From positions 55,546,740 through 55,610,739 of the forward strand of contig CP137666.1 of assembly GCA_037976565.1 (NCBI GenBank): a DNA stretch of 64,000 nt, given 5' to 3'. Source of the DNA: Mesocentrotus franciscanus. Lineage: Eukaryota; Echinodermata; Echinoidea; Camarodonta; Strongylocentrotidae. Positions 46,926 to 57,759 of this stretch are shown here, one piece after another (within the stretch, counting starts at the first letter, position 1; each line of letters begins with the position of its first letter). A program made the position numbers and the translations under genes. Below the pieces are notes generated by a model. The model was not told the DNA's origin and made no database searches. It worked only from the letters and a program-made list of their open reading frames with translations.

Positions 46926-47444
46926 TCCAATGTATGGAGCGTATGGTATGGAGTGGGCGGGGAGGGGCTTTCAAGTCCCTACGATCTTCGTTCCTGACTT
47001 CTTGCAGATGACATGAGATGCGTGTTGAACCATGGACCTACGACGTTCGTAGTAGGCCATGGTTGAACTTGTTGCTAGAAAAATGACAGTGAAGCATACG
47101 TTAATTAAAGTGACGCCATGATCTGTTTAGGGAAATGGTATAACATCACGTTGGTCTTTGTTTCAATATCAGCCTTGAATATGCCAGAATGGCGTATTTC
47201 AATCTTCCTGAACGTAGGCCTACTATTTACTATTTTAGTCAAACACAAAGTTTGTTTCTTCTCTGTAGCCTATATCTACCATCTACGACGATGGACTACA
47301 TACAGTCTTTGCGGCAGTGTGGTTTATTTTTATCATATTGCATACGAAAATAGATCCATGTAGGTAGTCTTTGATCAAGACACACATCCGTTAATTATCA
47401 CGGCGGTTAAATATTACTATTAGTAATTGTCTTGTGCAAGGTGA

Positions 47445-47990
47445 ATTAACCAGTTCGTCTACTACCCAATTAGTCTATTCCCATATGATCTACATCCAGC
47501 CCGTCTACTATCCATGTGGTCTTATACTAATTTCGCGTACTTATCTTTGGTCTGATGACCTTTTAGGCTAATAGCCATTTGGTTTAATTTCTATTTGGCC
47601 TAATCTCAAATAAGTCTCGTTCCATTTCGTTTATTGTTCATTGTTTAATAACCAATTAGTTTAATTCCCAGTTTGCATAATGCCCATTTCGTCTACTATC
47701 TATGTGTTCTAATAATCATATTACATTAGTAATAATAATCATCAAATTATTATTAGACCTTGTGGATAGTAGACGAAATGGTTATCAGACGAACTGGGCA
47801 TTAGACCCACTGGAAATTGGACTAAATGAGCAATACACTAAATGGTCATTAGAGTAGACCAAATGATAAGTAGAAGAAATGATTATTAGACCATGTGGAT
47901 AGTAGACGGACTGGGTGTAGACCGTATAGGAATAGACCATATGGGAATAGACCAATCGAGTAGTAGACGAAAAGGCTATAATCCTTGTGC
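47445..47990. repeat. Palindrome of about 550 bp built from short GTCTA…CCAT units
   Basis: The left arm (about 47454-47720) contains repeated words such as CGTCTACTA, CCCATATG, GTCTA and CCATTT every 20 bp or so. The right arm (about 47755-47990) is the inverse of the left over most of its length: for example CGTCTACTATCCATGTGGTC at 47499 mirrors GACCATGTGGATAGTAGACG-type sequence at 47888. An AT-rich centre joins them. No coding capacity. Confidence 0.75.
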
Positions 47991-48150
47991 AACACAATAT
48001 GTCATAAAGTGCATGAGCTGACTGTACTAAAGACTATTCTTGTCTAGTCGAACGGTTGGCATTGTTCAGCTCATCACCCCCCTCTCCCCCAAGTCTGTAA
48101 CTAGTCTTGTACAGCTACATCACACGAAATCCTGTACTTCCAGACTGCAT

Positions 48151-48153
48151 CTC

Positions 48154-48188
<35 letters not shown>

Positions 48189-48330
48189 TCTGTAATAATA
48201 ATAATCATTATGCTCTATAGCGCTCTCACACAATAACTATATTATTGGTTGGTTTCACCAGGAAGGTGAGACTGTTTCACAGCGCTTTACATGGTACATG
48301 ATCGAATAAAAGTGGGAAAATCGGTTAAAT
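48151..48330. repeat. CT microsatellite followed by an AGCGCT-bearing repeat fragment
   Basis: About 18 CT units, then AATAATAATAATC and a segment with TATAGCGCTCTCACACAATA and CACAGCGCTTTACATGG. The latter pattern looks like the end of a dispersed repeat, possibly SINE-like. Confidence 0.5.
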
Positions 48331-48361
48331 AAATACGTCTTCAAGTGTGGTTGCTGTAGGG

Positions 48362-48362
<1 letters not shown>

Positions 48363-48394
<32 letters not shown>

Positions 48395-48460
48395 CTCTCG
48401 TGCTCATCACTCAGGCTTCATTGTCTTTTGTGAGAGAGAGAGAGAGAGAGAGAGAGAAAG
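48363..48460. repeat. Inverted CT/GA microsatellites (potential hairpin)
   Basis: About 15 CT units at 48365-48392 and about 14 GA units at 48431-48458, separated by about 39 bases. The arms are complementary. Confidence 0.85.
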
Positions 48461-49794
48461 GGGGTTGGGGGAGGGTGGTGAGATTTCAAATGAAGGTTTT
48501 GTAAGTATTAAAAAGGGGGGGGGCAGGTTGTTGCATGCCTATCTAGACCATTATGATTGTGACACGGGCGGAGAACTTCACATCTTTTCCTTCAAATAAA
48601 TGTTCTCATTCAATGTGAACACTGAGAGTAGTCTGCAAGGCTAGATTTAATTTGACACTTCAAAGCCTTGCGCAGGGCCTAGCTCCGAGCAGCTAAAGTA
48701 CAGAGCCTACGCAGTATGTTGTCAGCATAGTCTTACAGTGCAGACCCTACTACGCACAACGACTGACAACGGGTTGTGCCTGCAAACTACACTGAGTGCT
48801 CATTATAATGCAGTGACCAGTATGCGTGCATGTGAAATGCGTTGATTGAACCAGAGCAACAATAAACGCTACGTGGTGGCAGCTCATATGCACATCTATG
48901 GGGGAGATCCATTGCCACCATACCACACCAATCATACCAAAGATATCTCTTTGATCATACTAGGAATTTGTGTGCCTTTGTATGTAGAATCAGGGAGTTC
49001 AATTCCAACTCCCTGGTAGAATAAAGGAGTTATTAGATTGAAGCATAACTAGTAATAGTTCATTTTATTTCTTTTTTCACAAACAGGATTTCAAAAAAAG
49101 TAACAGGAACAGCAGATTATCAATAATATAACATATATTAATATTCAACATAAACTCTTGAAATTCTATAAAAAGTTACTTAATAATTATGTAAGCCCAT
49201 GTTCTGTACATGGAAGAAAGATGAGACCTTATAGAAGCTGGGCTTGTTAGAGCATGGACCTACTACTTGGAGCAAGGTCCCCAAACAGAATACTACCTGA
49301 ATCAGGGGCGGCGATCCCGGGGGGACGGGGGGACACGTCCCCCTCAATTTTTAGGGGATCGTCCCCCTGAAAATTCGAAAAAGTGCACACAAAAAAAGTA
49401 TAGAAAATAATGACTAAAGACTGCAACCCACTTTTAGGCTCTGGAGGGCCCAAGAGTGCAGCGTTTAGACAAATTAGAATGCAAAATCTTCTCGCTCGGG
49501 AGCTACGCTCCCTCGCATAATATCCTTCAAAATGTACAAGTAAATATTGTAGAAAAGTGAACTGTGAAAAAAGTACTGTGCTTGTGTTTTATATTATAGT
49601 TTTGTTAAGGAATGTAATGTTTTGATAAAACAAAACTTCAAAAACCTGTTAGGGGGTAGTAACTTCTGTCACCTTCACCCCTCTCGTTCACTATGCTCCC
49701 TCGCACTGGCGTACTGATGGGGGCTTGGGGCTTGGTTTATTTCTAATTGGATACCAGGGATTCACAGATGTTGCTGAAATGGCATGATTTTCCC

Positions 49795-50345
49795 TGAGCT
49801 TCCGGGGGCTCTGCCCCCTGTACCCCACCAAGGGCCCTAAGCCGGGCCCCTGGTTGCTCATCTGATTGTTGTTAAATGCCTAAAACCCCAGAGCTTCCGG
49901 GGCTCCGCCCCCTGGACCCCACAAGGGCCCTAAAGCAGGCCCCTGGATGCGATCATCTGACCATTATTAAATGCCTAAAACCCCTGAGCTTCCGGGGGCT
50001 TTGCCCCCTGGACCCCACCAAGGGCCCTAAGGCGGCCCCTGCAGGCTCATCTGATCGTAATTTAATGCCTAAAACCCCTGAGCTTCTGGGGACCCCACTC
50101 CAATTAGTGACCTGCATGCCAGTGTCACAAATAAGGTATCAAAATCAAAATATACTTATCTGACCGTAGTTAAATGCCTAAAACCCCGTGAGCTTCCGGG
50201 GGCTCCGCCCCCTGGACCCCATCAGGGGCCCTTAGTCGGGGCCCTGGATGCTCATTTGACCATAATTAAATGCCTAAAAACCCCTGAGCTTTATGGGGCT
50301 CCGCCCCTTGACCCCCGCCGGGCCTTTGCCCCTGGACCCCACGCC
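49795..50345. repeat. Tandem repeat, ~95-bp GC-rich unit
   Basis: TGCCTAAAACCCC recurs at 49877, 49972, 50066, 50175 and 50271. Each unit then has GAGCTTCCGGGGGCTCCGCC and CCCTGGACCCCA, where GGGGGCTCCGCCCCC folds back on itself, followed by a 40-bp AT-richer spacer. The first unit is partial and one interval (109 bp) is disturbed. Confidence 0.85.
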
Positions 50346-50803
50346 AATTTACTATCCACTTGCCACGCTCACTTTGCTCTACTTGATCGTAAATACTTTA
50401 GCCCCCCCCCCCACCTTGAAAAAACGTTCCGCGGGGCCTGCATGTATTATATTAACAGTGGTGTGATGCGGATTTTTTTCTCCCCCAAACGTTTTTGCTC
50501 ATTACGCCACTGCTCCCTCGTCCCTCGCATTTCGTCCTGACCTGAATTAATGCTTGAATTACTTTGGAAGAAAAAAAATAAAAACGAAACTACCTTATAA
50601 GGCTAGAAGCAATAACTTATGGGAAATATATTTACAAAAGAGATAGATTGATGTACAGGTGTGTATATGAAATGGAGAAAATGGGAAGATGTATACAACA
50701 GGATGGATAGTGAAAGCGCAAAACGGAACAAAACAACAACAGAGAAAAACTGAGAAGGAAGAAACTTATATGCATGTAGGGGAAATGGTGATGGGGAAGA
50801 AAT

Positions 50804-50809
<6 letters not shown>

Positions 50810-50834
<25 letters not shown>
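50810..50834. repeat. GA microsatellite
   Basis: About 13 GA units flanked by AGAAAAGAAAAAAAG. Confidence 0.85.
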
Positions 50835-50839
<5 letters not shown>

Positions 50840-53800
50840 AAAAAAAGTACAATAGAGCAAAACAGAACAAAGTGGGTTTGCTATAAATGAAGAATGTTGG
50901 TAAGGTAAGGTAAGGGCCAGCCTGGAAAAGAGTGGGGGTAGACAATGAACAAACAACAGTATCAAGGGGTTAAAAGGAGCTAACTCCTTGGTTAAATATT
51001 GTTTTCTGGTATGCCTGTCTGTTTTGTCTTGGACTTGGAGGCGTTGGTTTATTTCCATTAGGGGAGGGGTTGCAATCATAAACCCTTGGCACTCTGAGCT
51101 AGGAGACCATGCAGAGACAATAGTCCATGGGCCTTGTACTGTATCCATCCGCTTCACTCAAGACACAATATAATCAAAAATAAGATCTGTGCTTGACTAC
51201 GGGAGGGGCAAGCACATCGCGATAATTTTGCTATCTTGCCTCCGGCCCAGGTTCGCCTGGGGGGTGGGGCGGGGGGGAGGTAAATTGCCCAGTAGAGTTT
51301 GCAGTTTGCAGCACCCTTGTGTCAGGCGTATAGCGGGCTGTTTATGGGGCTTACTGTAAATTTATTTATTTATTATACTGAATTTTCAAATTAGAGTCTG
51401 TTTGGCAGATTATGCTGGCCACATGATGGAATCCATTCTAGTCTATAGGTATACATACTCTTTCTGACACTTAGATACATTTCATCATGCTTTGGGCCTC
51501 GCCTTGCTTACGTTGTCATTATTGTGGCCATACAGGTATGGGCCTTTAAGTTTAGGTTAGGCTTACATTTCAGACCCTGTGGCACCCATTACTGTCTACT
51601 CATGGATAAACTAGACATGCCCGAAATCATCTTGGCAGGAATAATCAGTGAAAATAGTCTTGAATTTGGGTAGTTCAGACATTGGCATGAGCTGATAGGC
51701 TGCATACATGCAGCCCGCACGGGCTATTTGTAATTTGCATGTACAAACCATGTACAAGTCACCACCGTATAGTTCGCAGACCAAAACATATGTCAGTCGT
51801 TGCGCATAACAGTGTCTGCACTATGAGACTACAATGGACTATGATACCCTGACAGAGACTGACTTATTTAGGCTCTGCTCAAGGCTCAAATTAGAGTCTT
51901 TGATTGCAGACTAACATATAAGTTTTACACTAACCTTGTATTTTAAAATATCCTGTTTCGACCCCCCTCACCCTCGTCCCGCCGCCTTCACCTGTTGGCT
52001 GAAAAAATAAGGCTAAAAAATCACTAAGGCACCGTGGCTATTTTTTTTGTTAAGTATTGTGTCAAATTAGTCTGTACCTGTAGACTAGAGAAATATAGAT
52101 TTGTTTTTTCTTTCTTTTTCTCAAAATAGGAATGCTTGCAGTCTATAAGGTAGTCATACCTGTATAAGAACATTATGCAGAATCTTTTTTGAGCTTCTCC
52201 GCAAAGCATGGGCTTCACTCCAACTTTTGTCGTTTCCATGGTGATTTGTGTTTGATTGCAACATCCGTTCGGAAGTCATCAGGTTCGGTTATGATACCGA
52301 CATGACAGGATGAAATAGTTTCGAAACGAATGAGCTGAAGATTGCATGAATAAATGAGGATACGATTAATTCAACCCGAAGGCGAGGTCTCCATGCATCC
52401 TCTTTTTATTTTTTTATTTTTCCAGCCAAATCTAGGGCGAAACGCTTTAAAACCTTGAAATTGTCTAACCTGGTAATGTTATGGATTATGAGATAACTAT
52501 GATCATCAGAGAGGTTCACAATATTGTATAACAACTTTTTCAACTTTGATCATAATTTATGACTTGGCTCTACCCCCATCAAGGCCTGATGAAGGACCAA
52601 TGTCATGTATTAGTTTAGTAAATGGTCTTCTTGATGAAATTCCTTAAACTTTAACATTTTGGTCATTGGTAAACGCTATACAAGCTGCCGATCAACCAAT
52701 GATTTCGACGAAGATCGAATCCGGGTATAAAGGTATGCTCAAGACAGTAGGAAACCTCGAAACCAGGGGAAGACTTGAACTCTTTGCTACATTTAATTAC
52801 ATTTGAATGCGTATTCTATCGCACCAATTTGTATGAAATGACATTGAATGAAAATTATGATTACGTACTATCATCATGGATCACGACGTGACTCATGTGA
52901 ATGTCACATACATAGTTTACATGCACATGAATCAAATAAATGCTTCGGATCAATCACACTGCCCCGTCTAGTCTACACACAAGACCCTGTGTTGAGATAA
53001 AACATGGAAAGAAATCTTTTTTAGGGGACGATAATAAATATTAATACAGTACTCAATATATTTGCCAAGACGTTGTCTGCAGATACGGACTCTAAATTTC
53101 AGAGTGCCTGGAGTTTAACCTAATTGTGATCAACTTATTCTTGGTTAAAGACTCGGTTGCAGTCTAAGGCCAAGAATTAAAAGTTCATTCCTATTTTTTC
53201 GTCTGGACTTGGGGGAAGGAGGTGGTTCCATTTTATTTGACAGTTTCTGTGTAATTACACAAATGCCACTGGGTCAATTCAGCATATTTTTTTATAATTC
53301 AGTTTCATGTTTAGATGTACGACAGAGGCTCAAAACAAGGTGAAATTGCAATACAGGCTTATTAATGCTTTATATCAACACCATTGCCTATATAGATGTC
53401 CTCAGATTCTTATTTATTTCATTTCGAAACAAAAACATCTTATAACAATTATCATTGAGACGAGCTGTTAAACGAAAGGAAGGGGGGACGAGAAAGTAGG
53501 AATTCATTTTATATGGCATATATTTCAGATCATCGAGCTGAAGTGTAAAATTCCTTTGGCTGTGAAAGGCCTACTAACAATAATATTTACCGAGAAGAAG
53601 AAGCATTATAGCCTATAAATGGATGGTTGAAAATTGCAGGCCCAACCGCTTGTTGCTCATCAGTGTCTGGTAGCTTGAAACTAATATTAATACATTGTCA
53701 AGGCGAAGTAGGCTTGATTCAAGTCATTCAAGTCATTGGGTTGAGATAGGAGACTAGATGGATATCTGATATGGTGTACCGTTACCATTGCAAATTGAAT

Positions 53801-54420
53801 AAAGAGGCTCAATCGCCCCATGACATCACCTGGAATTATTGTGTGTATGTGATGTGTGTGGGGGGGTGGGAGGAGGGGCAGGCCATTGATGGGAAGGACT
53901 GTCACTGTAAAGACTACTTGAATACTCTTAATGTCTATCGTAACATAATGCTCAGGACTGAGATCAAGTGTAATATTTTGGGAGAGAGCTGTAAGCCGAA
54001 TTTCAGTCACATAATATGGCAGACAAGGACCTAAAAGCATGAACTGTAGACTAATAATACATAGACACGCTGGACTGTGTAATAAATAATTTCGAATCAT
54101 TTTTTTTTTTTGGGGGGGGGGGTATTAGTGTCAACAAATTGCAGCATGTGCCTACAGACTATAGCTTATTATATCGTTTTACAAATAGACATTGTAGGCC
54201 TATGGTGTAAAATTATGTAATCATTTGTTAATCGAGATGAACGGCGCCTGTGCTTACAGACTATACGTTATATCGTGCGTTTACTCAGCACACTGGAAAG
54301 GAAATATCTTTCACCGGAGTTTAGGTGTACCCTATCGAAAGACAATTACGGGCGCTTGTCACCATCACGAAGGAAAAAGAACTTTTAAAAAGTTTTGTTT
54401 GTGACATTCTTTGTTGTCTA
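50840..54420. other. Intergenic, no gene seen
   Basis: Ordinary AT-rich sequence with G-runs at about 51266 and 54110. Short open frames show no domain, and none has splice-supported neighbours. Confidence 0.4.
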
Positions 54421-54435
54421 CACGCTGATATCAGG

Positions 54436-54508
54436 GAGAGAGAGAGAGAGAGAGAGAGGGGGGGGTGGGAGAGGGGGAGAGAGTGGGGGGGGGCAGGGGA
54501 GGGGAGAT
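54436..54508. repeat. GA microsatellite leading into G-runs
   Basis: About 12 GA units, then five or more runs of at least four G within 50 bp: a potential G-quadruplex on the + strand. Confidence 0.85.
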
Positions 54509-55169
54509 TGTGGGTTTCCTACTGGCTGTGGCACATGGTTACTGTACGAAACATTTTCTTTACACTCTCAATAATATTACAGTGAAAAGGCCTACAAAAT
54601 TAATCTTTGTTCATGATTGAAATTCGAGTTCACATAATCATCAGAATAGACCTAAACTAAGTATGCCAATATTTGCAAAAGCTTCCATATTGTTATTATA
54701 ACAACGATATTTTGTTCACATAGGTTGAAATTGAAATAGGATATAAATCCACTGCAAATTTTTATATACTATATAATTACAAAATAATATGAAATCGTAC
54801 ACTAGGCCTACAAATTGGATCCGGTAACTTTGTCTCAGATCCTTAAACAAAATCCTTGATTTAGCTCCTGCTGCAATCATAATTATAAACCTTTAGGTCA
54901 TTCAGGAATCCCATGACTTTTACAAGCCGATCGCCTGTCTGATTATCAAGATATTTATGATTGAAAATCGAACTTTCATTTTGAGTTTTCCTAACGGTTT
55001 TCATAACACTACAGTCTATTGTTCACTCAAAGATTTTTACTTTTTTGAGGCACTTCATGATCGTTTTGAAGCGCTTCTTTTAGGGCTTTAATATTACACC
55101 ATATCACAGACACTGATAACACGTAGGACCATGCATCTCAGATTTAACATTGTTAAACGATGCCTTTAA

Positions 55170-55680
55170 AGATACTATGTCCCTTTTGCAGCCAACATCA
55201 AATTCTGTAGAACTTTGCAGGAATTATGAATACGTCACGTATGTCCTATCTGTGAAATTAAAACGTTAGCAGTGTCCTAATATTCAAATTATGCAAGGAA
55301 ACCCGATTACTTGCTAGACTTCACTGTCATACACTATTGAGTGACTGACTGGCTTTTTTCTTCTTTAGTAATAACATACATAAAATAAGCTGCAAAGGGC
55401 ACATGAGCATTTGTCTACATCAATAACTCACTTCTTGTAATGGCCAAAATTAAACTGATTGAATCTTTGCGCAGCACAAAACGTATACGACCATTCGGTA
55501 CAATGGTCTGAAATCAGACTATTAGCACTTTCGATTTGACAACTAATAGTCGTTATTTTCCCACTTAAAGACATTTTCAAGCCCCCTTTTTTAGGGAAGT
55601 TCTAAATTAGTATTATCTTTCAAATGCCGTTGGAATTTAACCTTTTCATTTTTTGGGCTTGCAAATGGGACATAGTACCT
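55170..55680. mobile_element. MITE family with ACTATGTCCC termini, well-bounded copy
   Basis: TTAA at 55166-55169 and 55681-55684 flank AGATACTATGTCCCTTTTGC … GCAAATGGGACATAGTACCT; the ends are inverse of each other over about 25 bp. The interior matches the older copy at 23289-23833. No coding capacity. Confidence 0.85.
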
Positions 55681-56626
55681 TTAAAGAGAAGGTTGAGTTC
55701 TGGGAAGAGGTGAAAAATAATTTGTGAGCGTTATCATTGTTATTATGCAAGTGTGGAAGAACATCAGATAACAAATGTTCCCTGAAAAGCATGGCTCTTC
55801 AAATGCCTTAATATTCTAAATATGGCATGTAACATCATAAAAATCGGGACGGATTTTTATGCCACATGTTTGTGTAGTCCCATATACATCTTTCTGTGTA
55901 CAGTGCTTGTAACTTTACCAAGACTGGGCCAAATTTCTTATCATTTTGATGATTCCAGAACCTTGCAGTACACACCAATACTTATATGCAAGATGATCAA
56001 CCTTTTCTGATCGATTCCACACCGTTTCTTTCACAATGCAATCGCATGACCAGAACTCAACTTTATCTTTAAAGTATAAAAGATTTTCATCAGGCGCTAT
56101 AATATCTCAGAGTGTCCCTTTAAAGCACAGTGTATTGTAATCTACAAGCTGCATATTGTACACGCATCAGTGCATTGCACAGATCGCTTGTGTCACTGCC
56201 ATCTCTTTGCTTTGTGTACATGTCGGTTGAAATTGTGTCCTCTAATATTGAGATGAAAGCTCAATATTATGCACCATATGCTGTTTTGAACTTTGGCTAC
56301 CAAACTCGCGTAAATATAGCCTTGATTTTGAGGCCTAGTATTAGTTTTTTTTTTTTTTTTTTAGTCTTCTAAATTTAAATACGTATATACAAATGGCGAC
56401 CTCAGCCCCCTTCCAAATAGAAGACGGTAAATTGCCGTTTCGTCTACACAATAGGGGTCTATGCTGGCAGACTATACTCTTGCAGACGCCCTTTTTTCAC
56501 TAACAGGATCTGACCCAGTAGAGCCATATAGTTTAATGTATATACATGTATATATATATATTATATAGCTTCTCTTTGTGAGATGATTGTAGGCTTGATG
56601 GCGTTCAACATGACTTATGTTTGTTC

Positions 56627-56996
56627 TATAAAGCCCCTCTAAAGAAGTTAGCTGTGGGAGCCCCCAAAATTGGATGGCAACATTTCACTTAAATTGTATC
56701 ATAATGTGAAAGAGGATGTTATTAATTTCAGACACATTTCTGCAAGGATTTTAAAAACAAATGTGTTTGAAGTCGAATATTAGTGATGAAAGAATACAAA
56801 ATTTATTTTCTGCGTACAACGGAAAACCCCAGTTATGTATTCTTTTATCAATAGTACTGTTGTCTTCAAGCACATTTTGGGGTGGAAATCTTTGCAGAAG
56901 TCAGTGTGCCTTAAATGACATCTTCTTTCACATTATGAAATTTTTCCATCAAATTTTTGGCGAATTTGGGGCTCCCAACACTTCAGAGGGGCTTTA
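56627..56996. mobile_element. TTAA-type inverted-repeat MITE, copy B
   Basis: TAAAGCCCCTCTAAAG … CTTCAGAGGGGCTTTAA, with arms including GGGAGCCCC and CACTTAAATTGTATCATAAT. Same family as 13804-14193 but diverged (left flank TATA rather than TTAA). Confidence 0.8.
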
Positions 56997-57421
56997 AAAT
57001 AGGGACACAAATTTCTTGTTGACATCGGGATTTGCTGAGACAGGAGTCTGCGCCAAAAGGCCAGAGGAAAGGGCTGTTTAACGGTGCCCAGGGCAGGCAG
57101 AGGGAGGCTGTATGACTCGATGAAATTATTCTTCAACTTGATATTAGAAGTGACTTGTTTGTTTTGGTGACTATTTTTCCACTCAAGTGGTGATGTTTTG
57201 ATCATTTAAAGCCATCATACCGATTGGGATCTATGGACTATGACAACATAAAATAAGGCTGTCGCCATTGCCCCGTGTAGGCCTTCATATTGCATTTCAT
57301 TGTCAAATTGAAATAACGATGTGGCACGACAATGTCTTCTCAATCTCATTGCCATGTCTAATATAATAACTTTTCTTTCATTCATCTTGCACGTTTTCAG
57401 TGGTCCCTTTTAAGTCACCCC

Positions 57422-57452
57422 ACCCCTCTCTCTCTCTCTCTCTCTCTCTCGC
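57422..57452. repeat. CT microsatellite
   Basis: About 13 CT units after CCCCACCCC. Confidence 0.85.
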
Positions 57453-57622
57453 TCTCTTTCTTGATCGAATATATTAAAACCTAACAAAGAAGAATAAGAA
57501 TAAGATAGTAGACTAATTTGATAAAAGTCCACTCATAATAGGAGATCATAAATATACTCGGTGTCCTTTAGAGTTTAGTGGCAACTATTCAATGTTCATT
57601 TGAATTGATACAATGGCCAGCC

Positions 57623-57757
57623 TAGCCTAGATTCTAGGCTGACGGGTTTATCGATATGGAAGCACAGTCCGTCAAAAAAAACAGCTCCCTCATTATTCTG
57701 CATGCCCTTCTCCCGAATGACAGTATGAAAACGCCCGTCAGTCTAGAATCTAGGCTA
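57623..57757. mobile_element. 135-bp MITE with TAGCCTAGATTCTAG termini
   Basis: TAGCCTAGATTCTAGGCTGA CGGG at the left is mirrored by CCCGTCAGTCTAGAATCTAG GCTA at the right with one mismatch. The ends themselves are partly palindromic. Superfamily not assigned. Confidence 0.75.
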
Positions 57758-57759
57758 TA

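Noticed and set aside
49795..50345. CRISPR array
   Set aside because: Period is 95 bp with a GC hairpin and similar spacers; the genome is animal. It is a satellite-like tandem repeat.
50603..51157. A 184-codon open frame on the - strand
   Set aside because: Its middle is a Ser/Leu run caused by the GA microsatellite at 50810; the rest has no recognisable domain.
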